DNA from: JASHVB01 sp035523995
GTDB lineage: Bacteria > Pseudomonadota > Alphaproteobacteria > Acetobacterales > Acetobacteraceae
Length of the DNA stretch: 64,000 nucleotides
Direction: 5' to 3'
NCBI GenBank assembly: GCA_035523995.1
Contig: DATKPQ010000197.1
Location: 18,250-82,249, forward strand
This document shows, piece after piece, positions 1 to 8,296 of the stretch. Both the position numbers and the translations under genes were made by a program. Positions within the stretch are counted from its first letter, which is position 1. The number at the start of each line of letters is the position of its first letter. The notes beneath the pieces were generated by a model, which worked only from the letters and a program-made list of their open reading frames with translations, had not been told where the DNA came from and ran no database searches.

Positions 1-138
1 CTCTTCCATGTTAATAAATTTGAACGCTATTTACCGCCGCGCCGTCACCCGGCTCCCGATTACGCTGCACCCGACCTTGAATGTTTCAAAATTCCTTGCC
101 CCCTCTCCCCGCCCCGGCACGGGCATAGGAGCACGCCA
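1..138. other. left edge upstream of tssL, no confident gene
   Basis: No gene can be supported here. The first 40 bases are AT-rich compared with the rest of the window. A + frame is open from the left edge to a TGA at 140-142 that overlaps the tssL start codon, like other junctions in this locus, but its translation does not resemble the end of TssK/ImpJ as I know it. An AGGAG at 126-130 is the likely ribosome-binding site of tssL. In imp-type loci Fha and TssK normally precede tssL, so they may lie further left. Confidence 0.4.
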
Positions 139-1629
139 ATGAGCGACAACCCGTTCTCCGAACCCGACGATTCCGAACGCACTGTCATCCGTCCAATGCC
201 TGGCGGCCGTCGCCCTGCTGGCCCCGCAGCGCCGCAGCCGCCGGCACCGCCGCCCTTCGGCCAGCCTGCCCAACCTCCAATCGGGCAATCCCCGGCGCCA
301 CCGCCGTACCAGCCGGCCGCGCCCTCGCCTTTCCAACCCTCCCCTCCCCCGCCCTTCCAACCACCGCCGCCACCCCAACCGGCGTCGCCCTTCGCCAACC
401 GCCCGGTGCAGCCGGCCATGCCGTTGCCCACGGAAGGCGCGGAAACGATCAGCTTCGGCCTCAACCCGCTCACCGTGGCCGCCGCGCCCCTGCTGCAATT
501 GCTCGGCCGCCTGCGCACCACCTATTCGCAGCCCAACGTCGATGATCTGCGCGAGCGCACCATCCAGCAGATGCGCACCTTCGAACGCGAGGCGCGTGAC
601 GCCGCCGTGCCAATGGAGCAATTGCGCCCCGCGCACTACGCGCTCTGTGCCAGCATCGACGATGTGGTGTTGAACACGCCCTGGGGCAGCACCGGCGCAT
701 GGGGCTCGCGTTCGCTGGTTGCGACCTTCCACCAGGAAGTCCGCGCCGGCGAACGCTTCTTCGTATTGCTCGGGCAGATGCGCGAGCAACCAGGCACATT
801 CCTGCCCGTGCTGGAGCTGATGTATTTGTGCCTGAGCCTCGGCTTCCAGGGCCAATATCGGCTATCGCCGCGCGGCCCGGGCGAACTCGAACGCATTCGC
901 GAGGACCTCTACACCGTCATCGCGCGCCAGCGCGCCCAGGCGCCGGATCCGGCGCTGGCGCCGCGTTGGCAAGGCGTGAACGCGCCCTATAAGCCCGCGC
1001 GTGCGGTCGTCCCGAGCTGGGTGATGGGGGTCACGGCGATCGCTTTGATCGGCGTATTGTTCGTGTGGTTCTCGTCGGGACTGAACGCCGCGTCGGACAA
1101 CGCGTTCGCCGCGATGATCGGTGCGCCGCTGTCGCATATGCCGAACATCGAGCGCGCCGCGCCCGTGCAGCCGCCGCCTCCGCCGCCCGTCGTGCAACCC
1201 GAGCCGCTTTATGTGTTCCTGAAGCCGGAGATCGATCAGGGGCTGGTGACCGTGCTTGGCACGCATGCCATGCCGATCGTACGGATTCGCAACACTGGCT
1301 TGTTCGCCTCCGGCAGCGCCGTGGTATCGCCAAAATACGTGGGCCTGCTGACGCGGATCGGCGCGGCACTGAAGCGCGAGAAGGGACCGGTGGACGTGAT
1401 CGGCTATACCGATAACCAGCCGATCCACACAGTGCAGTTTCCGTCGAATTACCAACTGTCGAAAGCCCGCGCCGAGGCGGCGCGTGCCATCATTGTGCAG
1501 GCACTCGGCGACCCGAGCCGTGTCACAGCGGAAGGACGGGCCGATGCCGATCCGATCGCGTCGAACGCAACAGCAGCAGGACGCGAGCAAAACCGCCGGA
1601 TCGAAGTGACGCTGCGGAGGCAAGGCTGA
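139..1629 (+). CDS. tssL: type VI secretion protein TssL (IcmH/DotU) with C-terminal OmpA domain
   Basis: TssL anchors the type VI membrane complex in the inner membrane together with TssM and TssJ. The 496-residue protein has a proline-rich N-terminal stretch (about residues 25-95), a cytoplasmic DotU domain (about 105-285), one transmembrane segment (about 291-313) and a periplasmic OmpA-like peptidoglycan-binding domain (about 360-492). The last carries the G-Y-T-D-N signature at 422-426 and the N-x-x-L-S-x-x-R-A pattern near 437-446. This is the long, evolved TssL rather than the minimal form. The ATG follows an AGGAG at 126-130 with suitable spacing. Downstream, a large inverted repeat separates it from tssM; the order tssL-tssM-tagF matches impK-impL-impM. 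Confidence 0.95.
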   Translation: MSDNPFSEPDDSERTVIRPMPGGRRPAGPAAPQPPAPPPFGQPAQPPIGQSPAPPPYQPAAPSPFQPSPPPPFQPPPPPQPASPFANRPVQPAMPLPTEGAETISFGLNPLTVAAAPLLQLLGRLRTTYSQPNVDDLRERTIQQMRTFEREARDAAVPMEQLRPAHYALCASIDDVVLNTPWGSTGAWGSRSLVATFHQEVRAGERFFVLLGQMREQPGTFLPVLELMYLCLSLGFQGQYRLSPRGPGELERIREDLYTVIARQRAQAPDPALAPRWQGVNAPYKPARAVVPSWVMGVTAIALIGVLFVWFSSGLNAASDNAFAAMIGAPLSHMPNIERAAPVQPPPPPPVVQPEPLYVFLKPEIDQGLVTVLGTHAMPIVRIRNTGLFASGSAVVSPKYVGLLTRIGAALKREKGPVDVIGYTDNQPIHTVQFPSNYQLSKARAEAARAIIVQALGDPSRVTAEGRADADPIASNATAAGREQNRRIEVTLRRQG

Positions 1630-1653
1630 TGACGTGCGAACCGAAGAACTCCC

Positions 1654-1785
1654 CCTCCCCTTGTGGGCTTTGGCCGCGACGCGGACCAGGGTTGGGGAGG
1701 GCGCGCAAACCATGATCGCCGTCGTTCAGACGCACCCCACCCCCCGACCTTGGTCCGCTTCGCGGCCAAAGCCCACAAGGGGAGG
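1654..1785. repeat. family A inverted repeat between tssL and tssM
   Basis: Two arms of about 38 bases, 1654-1691 and 1748-1785, are near-perfect reverse complements separated by 56 bases. Each arm contains the core CCTCCCCTTGTGGGC and a GGTCCGCnTCGCGGCC-like stretch. The same family recurs at 14586-14741. The GGGAGGG at the end of the right arm is the only purine-rich ribosome-binding sequence in front of the tssM ATG at 1799, so the repeat may control tssM translation. Confidence 0.85.
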
Positions 1786-1798
1786 GTGAAACTAAACC

Positions 1799-4700
1799 AT
1801 GCGCTTCCTGCTTTCTCGCTGGCTGCTTTCCTTCATCGGCATCGCGCTCCTCTCGCTGCTGCTGTGGTGGTTCGGGCCGTTCCTGTCGTTCCTCGCATCC
1901 TGGATCGTGCGCGCCGCGATCATCGTGGTGATGCTACTGATCTGGGCCGGCATGAATTACTGGCTCGATCGCCGCCGCAAGAAGACGGACGAAGCGCTGG
2001 TCCAAGGCGCTGCCGCCGCCCCCACCGTCGATTCCACCGCCGCAGCTTCCGCCGAGGAAGTCGCGGCCATGCGCGAGAAGCTCACCACCGCGCTGACGCT
2101 GCTGAAAAAAGCCTCGGGCAGCCGCGGTTATCTTTATGAACAACCCTGGTACGCGATCATCGGTCCCCCGGGGGCAGGCAAGACCACCGCGCTGCTGAAC
2201 GCCGGCCTGAAATTCCCGCTCGCTGCCGAAATGGGCCAGAGCGCCGTCGCCGGGGTGGGTGGCACCCGCATGTGCGACTGGTGGTTCACCGAAGACGCCG
2301 TGCTGATCGACACCGCCGGCCGCTACACCACGCAGGACTCCGATGCCGCCGTAGACAAGGCCGGCTGGGACGCGTTTCTCGGTCTGTTGAAACGCACGCG
2401 TGCACGCCAGCCGCTGAACGGCGTGCTTGTCGCCATTGCGCTCTCCGACATCGCCGCCGCTCCGCCGGTTGAACGCCTGGCACATGCCCGCGCCATCCGC
2501 CGCCGCGTCAAGGAACTGTCGGATCAGCTTGGGGTGAAGATTCCGGTGTATGCCTTGTTCACCAAGGCGGACCTGATCGCCGGCTTCATGGAATTCTTCG
2601 ACGACCTGGACCGCGAGAAGCGCAGCCAGGTGTGGGGCACGACGTTTCCGCTCGACAAGTCTGAGGGCGGCACAGCAGGCGCCTTCGTCGCCGAATTCGG
2701 CGCGCTGGTGCAGCGCCTGAACGAGCGCCTGATCGACCGCCTGCAAGCCGAGCGCAGCCCCGATCGCCGCACCGCCATCGCCGGCTTTCCTGCGCAGGTC
2801 GCCAGTCTGCAGGCGCCACTTGCCGAATTCATCGGCGAGGCGTTCGGCGGTTCTCGTCTCGACCCGGCGCCGTTCCTGCGCGGCATCTATCTCACGTCGG
2901 GTACGCAGGAAGGCACGCCGATCGACCGCCTGACCGGTGCGATGGCACGCAGCTTCGGCATCGACGCCCAGCGCGCGGCGACCCTGCGGCCCGAGCAAGG
3001 GCGAAGCTATTTCCTGACGCGTCTGCTGAAGGAGGTGATTTTCGGCGAGGCAACACTGGTCTCCCGCGACCCCGCCGCAGTGAAGCGCAACCGGCTCGCC
3101 TATATCGGCGTGGCCGCGGTGGCAGCGTTGGTCGCGATCGTCGGCGCGGCGGCGCTGATTCAGACCCGCGCCGTCAACAGCAATGCCGTTGCGGAGTCGA
3201 ATGCCGCGCTCGCCGCCTATAACAAAGCGGCGTCAGCGCTGCCGCTCGATCCGGTGGCAGACGGGGACCTGCCGCACGTCGTACCCGTGCTCAACATGGC
3301 CCGCGCGCTGCCGTTCGGCTACGCCGCCAAATCACCGCCGATGCAATGGTTTCCCGGTCTCGACCAGACCGGCAAGCTCGGCGAGGGCGCGAAGCAGGTT
3401 TATATCCACGCTCTCGACAACATCCTTTTCCCGCGCCTGATCTTCCGGCTGGAATCCCAGATGCGGCAGAATTTCGACAATCCCACCTTCCTGTACCAGG
3501 CGACGCGCATCTACCTGATGCTGGGTTCGCTCGGACCGCTTGACCGCGGAACAGTGGAAGCGTGGATGCATTACGACTGGGCGGCAGCCTATCCCGGCTC
3601 TGCCAACGCCGCGTTGCGCACGTCTTTGGAACAGCATCTCGCCGCGTTGCTCGACCAGCCGCTGCCTCAGGTCACACTGGATGGTGCGCTGGTGGCGGAC
3701 GCCCGCCGCACGTTCAGCCGCGTTTCTCTGGCGGACCGTGTGTATTCCTCGATCGAGCAATCGCCCGAAGCCGCTGCCCTGCCCCCCTGGCGGCCCTCCG
3801 ACGCGTTGGGTCAGACCGGCGTGCGTGTGTTCGTGCGTGCATCCGGCAAGCCGATGACAGACGGCATTCCCGGCTTCTTCACCGTCAACGGCTTCTACAA
3901 GGTGCTGCTGCCGCAATTGCCGGAAGCAGCAAAGCAGGTAGCGTCCGAAAGCTGGGTGCTGGGCAAGCAATCGGAGATCAACCCGAACAGCCCGCAGGTG
4001 CAGAACCTGCAGCATGATGTGGTCGGGCTTTATACCAACGACTACGCCAGGCAGTGGGATGCGATACTGGACGACCTTCAGGTCGAGCCGCTGACCAACC
4101 CGCAGCAGGCAGCGCAGGACTTGTACGTGCTGTCGTCGCCGCAATCGCCGATGAAGCAGTTGCTGTCCAGCATCACGCGCCAGCTTACTTTGACCCAGCC
4201 GCCTCCGGCCGCGCCTGGCGCGGCGGGCGAGGCCACATCGCAGGCCGCCGGTGCGCTCGAAAAGAAGGCGCTCGGCGGAGCGAATTCGGCATTCCAGAAG
4301 TTTTTCGGTACCACCAACGGACCTGCGCCGGAACCACCAGGCAAGGCGATCGAAGACCGTTATGCGACGCTGATCGCCTATGTCGGCAAAGGACCCGGCG
4401 CGCCAATCGACAATGCATTGAAATTGCTTGGCGACTTGCAGCAGCAGCTCGCGCAGTTGGCGAACAGCGGCTCGGGAGGCGCTGCCCCGCCCGCAGCCGG
4501 CAACGATCCTGCGGAGTTGCTCCGCGCAGAGGCGGCAAATGCACCTCAGCCTGTGCAGCGCTGGCTGATCGCGCTGGCTATGAGCGGCAATGCGCAGCGC
4601 AGCGGCAGCGCAAAGCAGGCGGCGGCAGCGGCGTTCAACGCGCCCGGCGGTCCGGCGTCGCTGTGCCAGGCAGCCGTGACAGGACGTTATCCGTTCAGCC

Positions 4701-5317
4701 CCGACGCACCGAACGCAATTCCGCTGGACGATTTCTCCCGCCTGTTTTCGCCGAACGGCATGATCAACACGTATTTCAACACGCAGCTTCGGCCCTTTGT
4801 GGATACGTCCGGCCCGGTGTGGAAAGCGCAGGCGGTGGCGGGCGTGGCACCACCTGTCACTCCAGGCAGCCTTTCGGAGTTCCAGCGCGCTTCGAATATC
4901 GGCCAACTGTTCTTTGCCAACGGAGGCGCGCAACCAAGCGTACAATTTGAGATCACGCCGGAAACGCTGGATCGGGGAGCCAACCAGGTGACGCTGGAAC
5001 TGGGCAGCCAGGTCATCACCTACGCACACGGTCCGCTGGTCGCGATATCGGTTACCTGGCCCGGAAACGGCATGAACACGGCGCGGCTGGTTTTCCAGCC
5101 GGCGCCCACCGGAGGCAGCGTGTTGCAGGCAACCGGCCCCTGGGCATTGTTCCGATTGTTCGATCAAGGAACGTTGCAAGAGGAAGGTTCACCGGACCGC
5201 TACAAGTTGACGTTCCATGTCGGTAACCGCGAAGCCAGTTTCGATATCCGGGCAGGTTCGGTGCTGAACCCGTTTGCCCCTGGCGTGCTGCACGGTTTCC
5301 GGTGCCCGGGGTTGTAA
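1799..5317 (+). CDS. tssM: type VI secretion protein TssM (IcmF)
   Basis: TssM is the large inner-membrane protein of the type VI trans-envelope complex; its periplasmic part contacts TssJ and drives sheath docking. The 1172-residue product has the expected size. Two N-terminal transmembrane segments (about 10-30 and 34-52) are followed by a cytoplasmic NTPase-like domain with an intact Walker A motif G-P-P-G-A-G-K-T at about 122-129. A third membrane span lies near 432-452, then the long periplasmic IcmF-related region and the TssM C-terminal beta domain. The start ATG is 13 bases after the family A repeat. tagF begins 16 bases before the tssM stop, or just after it, so the two are translationally linked. 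Confidence 0.96.
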   Translation: MRFLLSRWLLSFIGIALLSLLLWWFGPFLSFLASWIVRAAIIVVMLLIWAGMNYWLDRRRKKTDEALVQGAAAAPTVDSTAAASAEEVAAMREKLTTALTLLKKASGSRGYLYEQPWYAIIGPPGAGKTTALLNAGLKFPLAAEMGQSAVAGVGGTRMCDWWFTEDAVLIDTAGRYTTQDSDAAVDKAGWDAFLGLLKRTRARQPLNGVLVAIALSDIAAAPPVERLAHARAIRRRVKELSDQLGVKIPVYALFTKADLIAGFMEFFDDLDREKRSQVWGTTFPLDKSEGGTAGAFVAEFGALVQRLNERLIDRLQAERSPDRRTAIAGFPAQVASLQAPLAEFIGEAFGGSRLDPAPFLRGIYLTSGTQEGTPIDRLTGAMARSFGIDAQRAATLRPEQGRSYFLTRLLKEVIFGEATLVSRDPAAVKRNRLAYIGVAAVAALVAIVGAAALIQTRAVNSNAVAESNAALAAYNKAASALPLDPVADGDLPHVVPVLNMARALPFGYAAKSPPMQWFPGLDQTGKLGEGAKQVYIHALDNILFPRLIFRLESQMRQNFDNPTFLYQATRIYLMLGSLGPLDRGTVEAWMHYDWAAAYPGSANAALRTSLEQHLAALLDQPLPQVTLDGALVADARRTFSRVSLADRVYSSIEQSPEAAALPPWRPSDALGQTGVRVFVRASGKPMTDGIPGFFTVNGFYKVLLPQLPEAAKQVASESWVLGKQSEINPNSPQVQNLQHDVVGLYTNDYARQWDAILDDLQVEPLTNPQQAAQDLYVLSSPQSPMKQLLSSITRQLTLTQPPPAAPGAAGEATSQAAGALEKKALGGANSAFQKFFGTTNGPAPEPPGKAIEDRYATLIAYVGKGPGAPIDNALKLLGDLQQQLAQLANSGSGGAAPPAAGNDPAELLRAEAANAPQPVQRWLIALAMSGNAQRSGSAKQAAAAAFNAPGGPASLCQAAVTGRYPFSPDAPNAIPLDDFSRLFSPNGMINTYFNTQLRPFVDTSGPVWKAQAVAGVAPPVTPGSLSEFQRASNIGQLFFANGGAQPSVQFEITPETLDRGANQVTLELGSQVITYAHGPLVAISVTWPGNGMNTARLVFQPAPTGGSVLQATGPWALFRLFDQGTLQEEGSPDRYKLTFHVGNREASFDIRAGSVLNPFAPGVLHGFRCPGL

Positions 5318-5982
5318 TTCGTGCTGTACCCGTCGTGATCGCCGGTTTTTACGGCAAACTGCCGGCACGCGGCGATTTTGTGCGCAGCGGCCTGCCGCGC
5401 GATTTCACTGATCCCTGGGACGCCTGGCTGGCGCAAGCCATTGCCGGCAGCCGTGCGCGCATGGGTGGGCACTGGCTTCCCGCGTTCCTGGAAGCACCGG
5501 TCTGGCGTTTCGTCCTGGCGCCGCAACTGTGCGGGGAACGTGCCGTCTCCGGATTGATGCTGCCAAGCGTAGATCGCGCCGGCCGCTATTTCCCACTGAC
5601 ATTCGCGGCTTTGTTCGATGGCAGCGCGGCAGCGGCCGACGCCGCCTGGCTGGATCGCTGCGAATCCGCTGGGCGCGCGGCGCTGGAGCAAGATGCAACG
5701 CCCGAACAAATTGGCGCCATGCTGGGCGCCCCGGCCGCTGCCCGCTCCCCCGGCGAAATCGGGCCGTTGCAAAGCCTGTGGTGGACTGACGGCGCGCCGC
5801 GCGTCCCCGCAACGAACCTTGTCATATCGGGGATGCCAGATGCTTGCGTTTATGCCACGATGCTGGACGCAACGACGGCAACAGACGCAGACCAGGCTGC
5901 CAACGCGGCCCAAATGCCAAAGGATTGGGATCCGGTGTCGGATACACCAGCAGGGGGAGATCCATGGGAGCCACCGTCATGA
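5302..5982 (+). CDS. tagF: type VI secretion-associated protein TagF (ImpM)
   Basis: TagF is a cytoplasmic regulator. In Pseudomonas and Agrobacterium it represses type VI firing, partly through the threonine-phosphorylation pathway. The N-terminal G-F-Y-G-K-L-P-A-R-G-D-F-V signature is intact and the 226-residue length is normal for the family. Two GTG starts are possible: 5302, overlapping the end of tssM, or 5335, which places the G-F-Y-G-K motif at residue 4 as in many homologues. Neither has a clear ribosome-binding site, which fits translational coupling. The stop overlaps the downstream phosphatase gene. In some bacteria TagF and PppA are fused; here they are separate neighbours. Confidence 0.9.
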   Translation: MPGVVIRAVPVVIAGFYGKLPARGDFVRSGLPRDFTDPWDAWLAQAIAGSRARMGGHWLPAFLEAPVWRFVLAPQLCGERAVSGLMLPSVDRAGRYFPLTFAALFDGSAAAADAAWLDRCESAGRAALEQDATPEQIGAMLGAPAAARSPGEIGPLQSLWWTDGAPRVPATNLVISGMPDACVYATMLDATTATDADQAANAAQMPKDWDPVSDTPAGGDPWEPPS

Positions 5983-6704
5983 GCGCGGTTCGCCTCCGCT
6001 CCTGGGCGATGACGCATCCGGGCCCGAGACGCAAGCACAACGAAGACACCTATGTCGATCGCCCCGACCTTGGCCTGTGGGCGGTTGCAGACGGCGCCGG
6101 GGGGCATCATGCCGGCGAGGTCGCCTCCGGCATGATCAGAGAAGCGCTGGATGCGATTCCGCCGGAGCTGTCTGCCTCAGAACTCCTGGCACAGGTGCGC
6201 GGACGCATCGTGCAGACGCATGAGTGGCTGCGTACCGAGGCAGAGCGCCGGGGGCCGAACGTGGTGATCGCCTCGACAGTGGTGGTATTGCTTGCGCGCA
6301 ACGGACACTTCGCCTGCCTTTGGGCTGGCGATTCCCGCGCCTATCTGCTGCGCGACGGCGTGCTGCACCAGATTACCCGCGACCACAGCCTGGTGCAGGA
6401 GTTGGTGGAGTCCGGCATGATCCGCCCGGAGGAAGCCGAGCATCATCCGCGTGCCAATGTCATCACGCGCGCGGTCGGGGCGGAGCTGGATGACTTTGCC
6501 CTGGACAAGGTGAGCGGACCGATCCGGCCAGGTGATCGGTTCCTGCTATGCAGCGATGGTCTTTCCAAGACCTTGCCGGAGGCGGAACTGGCGGCCTTGC
6601 TCGGCGAGACCGACAGCGTGCCGCCGGCACAGTCGCTGATCGCAGCGGCACTGGCCATGAACGTGTCGGACAATGTGACCGCCGTCACCATCGAAGCCGC
6701 ATAA
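5964..6704 (+). CDS. pppA: PP2C-type serine/threonine phosphatase PppA
   Basis: PppA removes phosphate from the Fha/PpkA signalling branch and counteracts threonine phosphorylation that triggers type VI assembly. PP2C metal-binding motifs are all visible: H-N-E-D-T-Y near the start, A-D-G-A-G-G-H-H-A-G-E, W-A-G-D-S-R-A-Y, D-H-S-L-V, L-C-S-D-G-L-S and D-N-V-T-A-V. Length is about 246 residues with no membrane segment. ATG 5964 has a strong upstream AGGGGGAGA at 5952-5960; an alternative ATG at 5979 forms an ATGA overlap with the tagF stop. The partner kinase PpkA and the Fha protein are not in the window. The gene is convergent with the orphan gene at 6779. Confidence 0.93.
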   Translation: MGATVMSAVRLRSWAMTHPGPRRKHNEDTYVDRPDLGLWAVADGAGGHHAGEVASGMIREALDAIPPELSASELLAQVRGRIVQTHEWLRTEAERRGPNVVIASTVVVLLARNGHFACLWAGDSRAYLLRDGVLHQITRDHSLVQELVESGMIRPEEAEHHPRANVITRAVGAELDDFALDKVSGPIRPGDRFLLCSDGLSKTLPEAELAALLGETDSVPPAQSLIAAALAMNVSDNVTAVTIEAA

Positions 6705-6778
6705 CGGTCCGCGGAGAGGTAAAAGCCAGGCAAGGCGAGCCGCCATGCTGATCGTCGCCGTACCCCAACCCGGCGGGA

Positions 6779-7462
6779 TCAGCCGATCGCAATAACTTCC
6801 TTCACCTCCCAACTACCGCGCCAATCGATCACAAGTCTCTGACCGTAGAACCGCCACGCCTCCTCGCGGCGAACGCCATAGACGCCCCCGCCAAGCCGTT
6901 GCTCGCCACGCTGGAGTTTAGAAGAGTCGTCCCACCCGTAGTTAGCCATGTTGAAAATGCCTCCGGGTGTCCGGGTGATTGCCTTCGGCGCTCCGTCCTT
7001 ACCCACCTTCTTGTTGATTGCCTTCTCCAGCGTTGCCTGCATTTTCTGGGCCGCGCCGTCTCCAGTCTCGTTGACATGATAGACCTTGGCGCCGCTGTCC
7101 GGTGCGCGCCAGAAACCGACCGCGCATCCCGTCAGCGCGGCGGTGAAAAACAGCTTCGCGGTGCTGTTTGACGGCAAGAGCAGCGACAGCTTCCGACCGG
7201 ACGCCCAAGGCAGATAGAATGCCTCAAGCCGGCCATTGACGATGCTTGCATCAACGCCGATGGCTTCCGTTAGAGCGCAGGTCTTGCCGCTCGAATATTT
7301 ACGAGATTTCTGCAGACTGAAACGTCTCGGTGCAGCCGGTGTCTTATTGTTCCACTTCTCGTTCGGCTCGCCCCCAATGCGGATTATCGTGGTCTCCAGA
7401 AATCCGACCGGGTTTTCGACCATTGCCGCAACAATTTCGTCATGCTCTTCAGGGGTCAGCAT
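6779..7462 (-). CDS. orphan protein with L-T-G-C...H deamidase-like signature; candidate type VI effector
   Basis: I do not recognise a named family. The 227-residue product (ATG at 7462 with a GGAGAG four bases upstream; a longer in-frame extension to 7513 is less likely) has no signal peptide or membrane segment. Residues 110-113 are L-T-G-C and a histidine in V-Y-H-V-N follows 16 residues after the cysteine. This resembles the LxGC-plus-His catalytic arrangement of the CNF1, BLF1 and CheD deamidases, where the spacing is about 12-17 residues. The N-terminal part is acidic and helical-looking. It lies on the - strand downstream of hcp inside the type VI locus, and its base composition looks less GC-rich than its neighbours. 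No adjacent immunity-type gene is seen. The effector role is inference. Confidence 0.6.
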   Translation of the reverse strand: MLTPEEHDEIVAAMVENPVGFLETTIIRIGGEPNEKWNNKTPAAPRRFSLQKSRKYSSGKTCALTEAIGVDASIVNGRLEAFYLPWASGRKLSLLLPSNSTAKLFFTAALTGCAVGFWRAPDSGAKVYHVNETGDGAAQKMQATLEKAINKKVGKDGAPKAITRTPGGIFNMANYGWDDSSKLQRGEQRLGGGVYGVRREEAWRFYGQRLVIDWRGSWEVKEVIAIG

Positions 7463-7781
7463 CGCACTCTCCAGCCCAAACAGGCGACGCACGGCGGAGC
7501 CAGCGCGAGGCACGAAGCAGGACGTGGCTGCACACCTGCCGCCTTTTCAGCGGGTGGCCTTCATGCCTTTCATTCTGCAAGACCGCGCCACCCGGCATCG
7601 GTGTGGTCTGGAAGGCCGCTGCTCAGGCAATGGTCCGGGTCAATTTGTTTCTGATTTCAAAAAAACGGGTACCGCGTGGGATGCAGCGACCGCGCGGACA
7701 TTGAACAAAATATATCGTTTTCCGATGCTGCTCGTGGTTCCCTCCCGCGGCAGGTGCGCGGGAGGGAACCGTACGAACGCG
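7463..7781. other. 319-base gap between hcp and the orphan gene
   Basis: No credible coding frame was found on either strand. The stretch holds a perfect 14-bp hairpin just after hcp (7736-7770) and an AT-rich run around 7640-7725, including a TATATT-like hexamer on the - strand near 7710-7716 that could serve as a promoter for the orphan gene. No matching -35 box is clear. Confidence 0.4.
7736..7770 (-). terminator. hairpin 3' of hcp
   Basis: The arms GGTTCCCTCCCGCG (7736-7749) and CGCGGGAGGGAACC (7757-7770) form a perfect 14-bp stem with a 7-base loop, 11 bases after the hcp stop codon. No T-run follows on either strand. It may act as a processing or stabilising structure for the abundant hcp mRNA, or as a partial terminator, rather than as a classic intrinsic terminator. 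Confidence 0.6.
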
Positions 7782-8261
7782 TCAGCCCTTCTTCACCTGG
7801 GTCAGGTCCCAGCTCGCGGACTGAGGCTTGCTCGAGGTCTTGGCGTCAACGACGCCGTATTTCCAGGTCACCTTGGCGAAGTTGAGCGACAGGCTCTCTT
7901 GCGGCGGATCATCCGGACCGGCGCTGACGCTGTAGCCGCTCAGGCCGGTATCGGTGAATTCATATTCGAGGTACGATTCCACCTTGTCTTTCGTAGTGGT
8001 CGTGAACTTGATGGTCACCAGATTGCTGAAATCGCCGCCAACGGCATCCTGCCAGAGCTGGATCGAAGCCTTCTCCATCCGCTTCGTCACCGCCACTTCG
8101 CTGACGGAAGGCTCAGATCCTTCGCGGGTGTCTTCACCACCATGCGGCAGGGATACGCCACGGCCGACGCCCCAACTGAACGACTGCAACTGGATCCAAT
8201 CCTTGAACCCGTCGGTCGTCACCGACCCGGCGACGGGTCCGTATTTCATGTAGATAGCCAC
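7782..8261 (-). CDS. hcp: type VI secretion tube protein Hcp (TssD)
   Basis: Hcp hexamers stack to form the inner tube that is expelled with the VgrG spike. The 159-residue protein starts M-A-I-Y-M-K-Y-G and shows the family features D-G-F-K-D-W-I-Q-L, S-F-S-W-G-V, and the V-T-K-R-M-E-K-A and T-I-K-F-T-T patterns, with normal length. The GTG start at 8261 is preceded by AGGAGGAG at good distance. It lies 35 bases downstream of clpV on the same strand, so the two are probably cotranscribed, and it is followed by a strong hairpin that may raise its mRNA level. It is the only Hcp gene seen in the window. Confidence 0.95.
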   Translation of the reverse strand: MAIYMKYGPVAGSVTTDGFKDWIQLQSFSWGVGRGVSLPHGGEDTREGSEPSVSEVAVTKRMEKASIQLWQDAVGGDFSNLVTIKFTTTTKDKVESYLEYEFTDTGLSGYSVSAGPDDPPQESLSLNFAKVTWKYGVVDAKTSSKPQSASWDLTQVKKG

Positions 8262-8296
8262 GCTGATGCTCCTCCTGTTGCCATACCCAACGCGAG

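Noticed and set aside
31..855. - strand open frame covering tssL
   Set aside because: It is the antisense shadow of TssL; GC-rich, low-complexity, arginine-rich translation with no domain.
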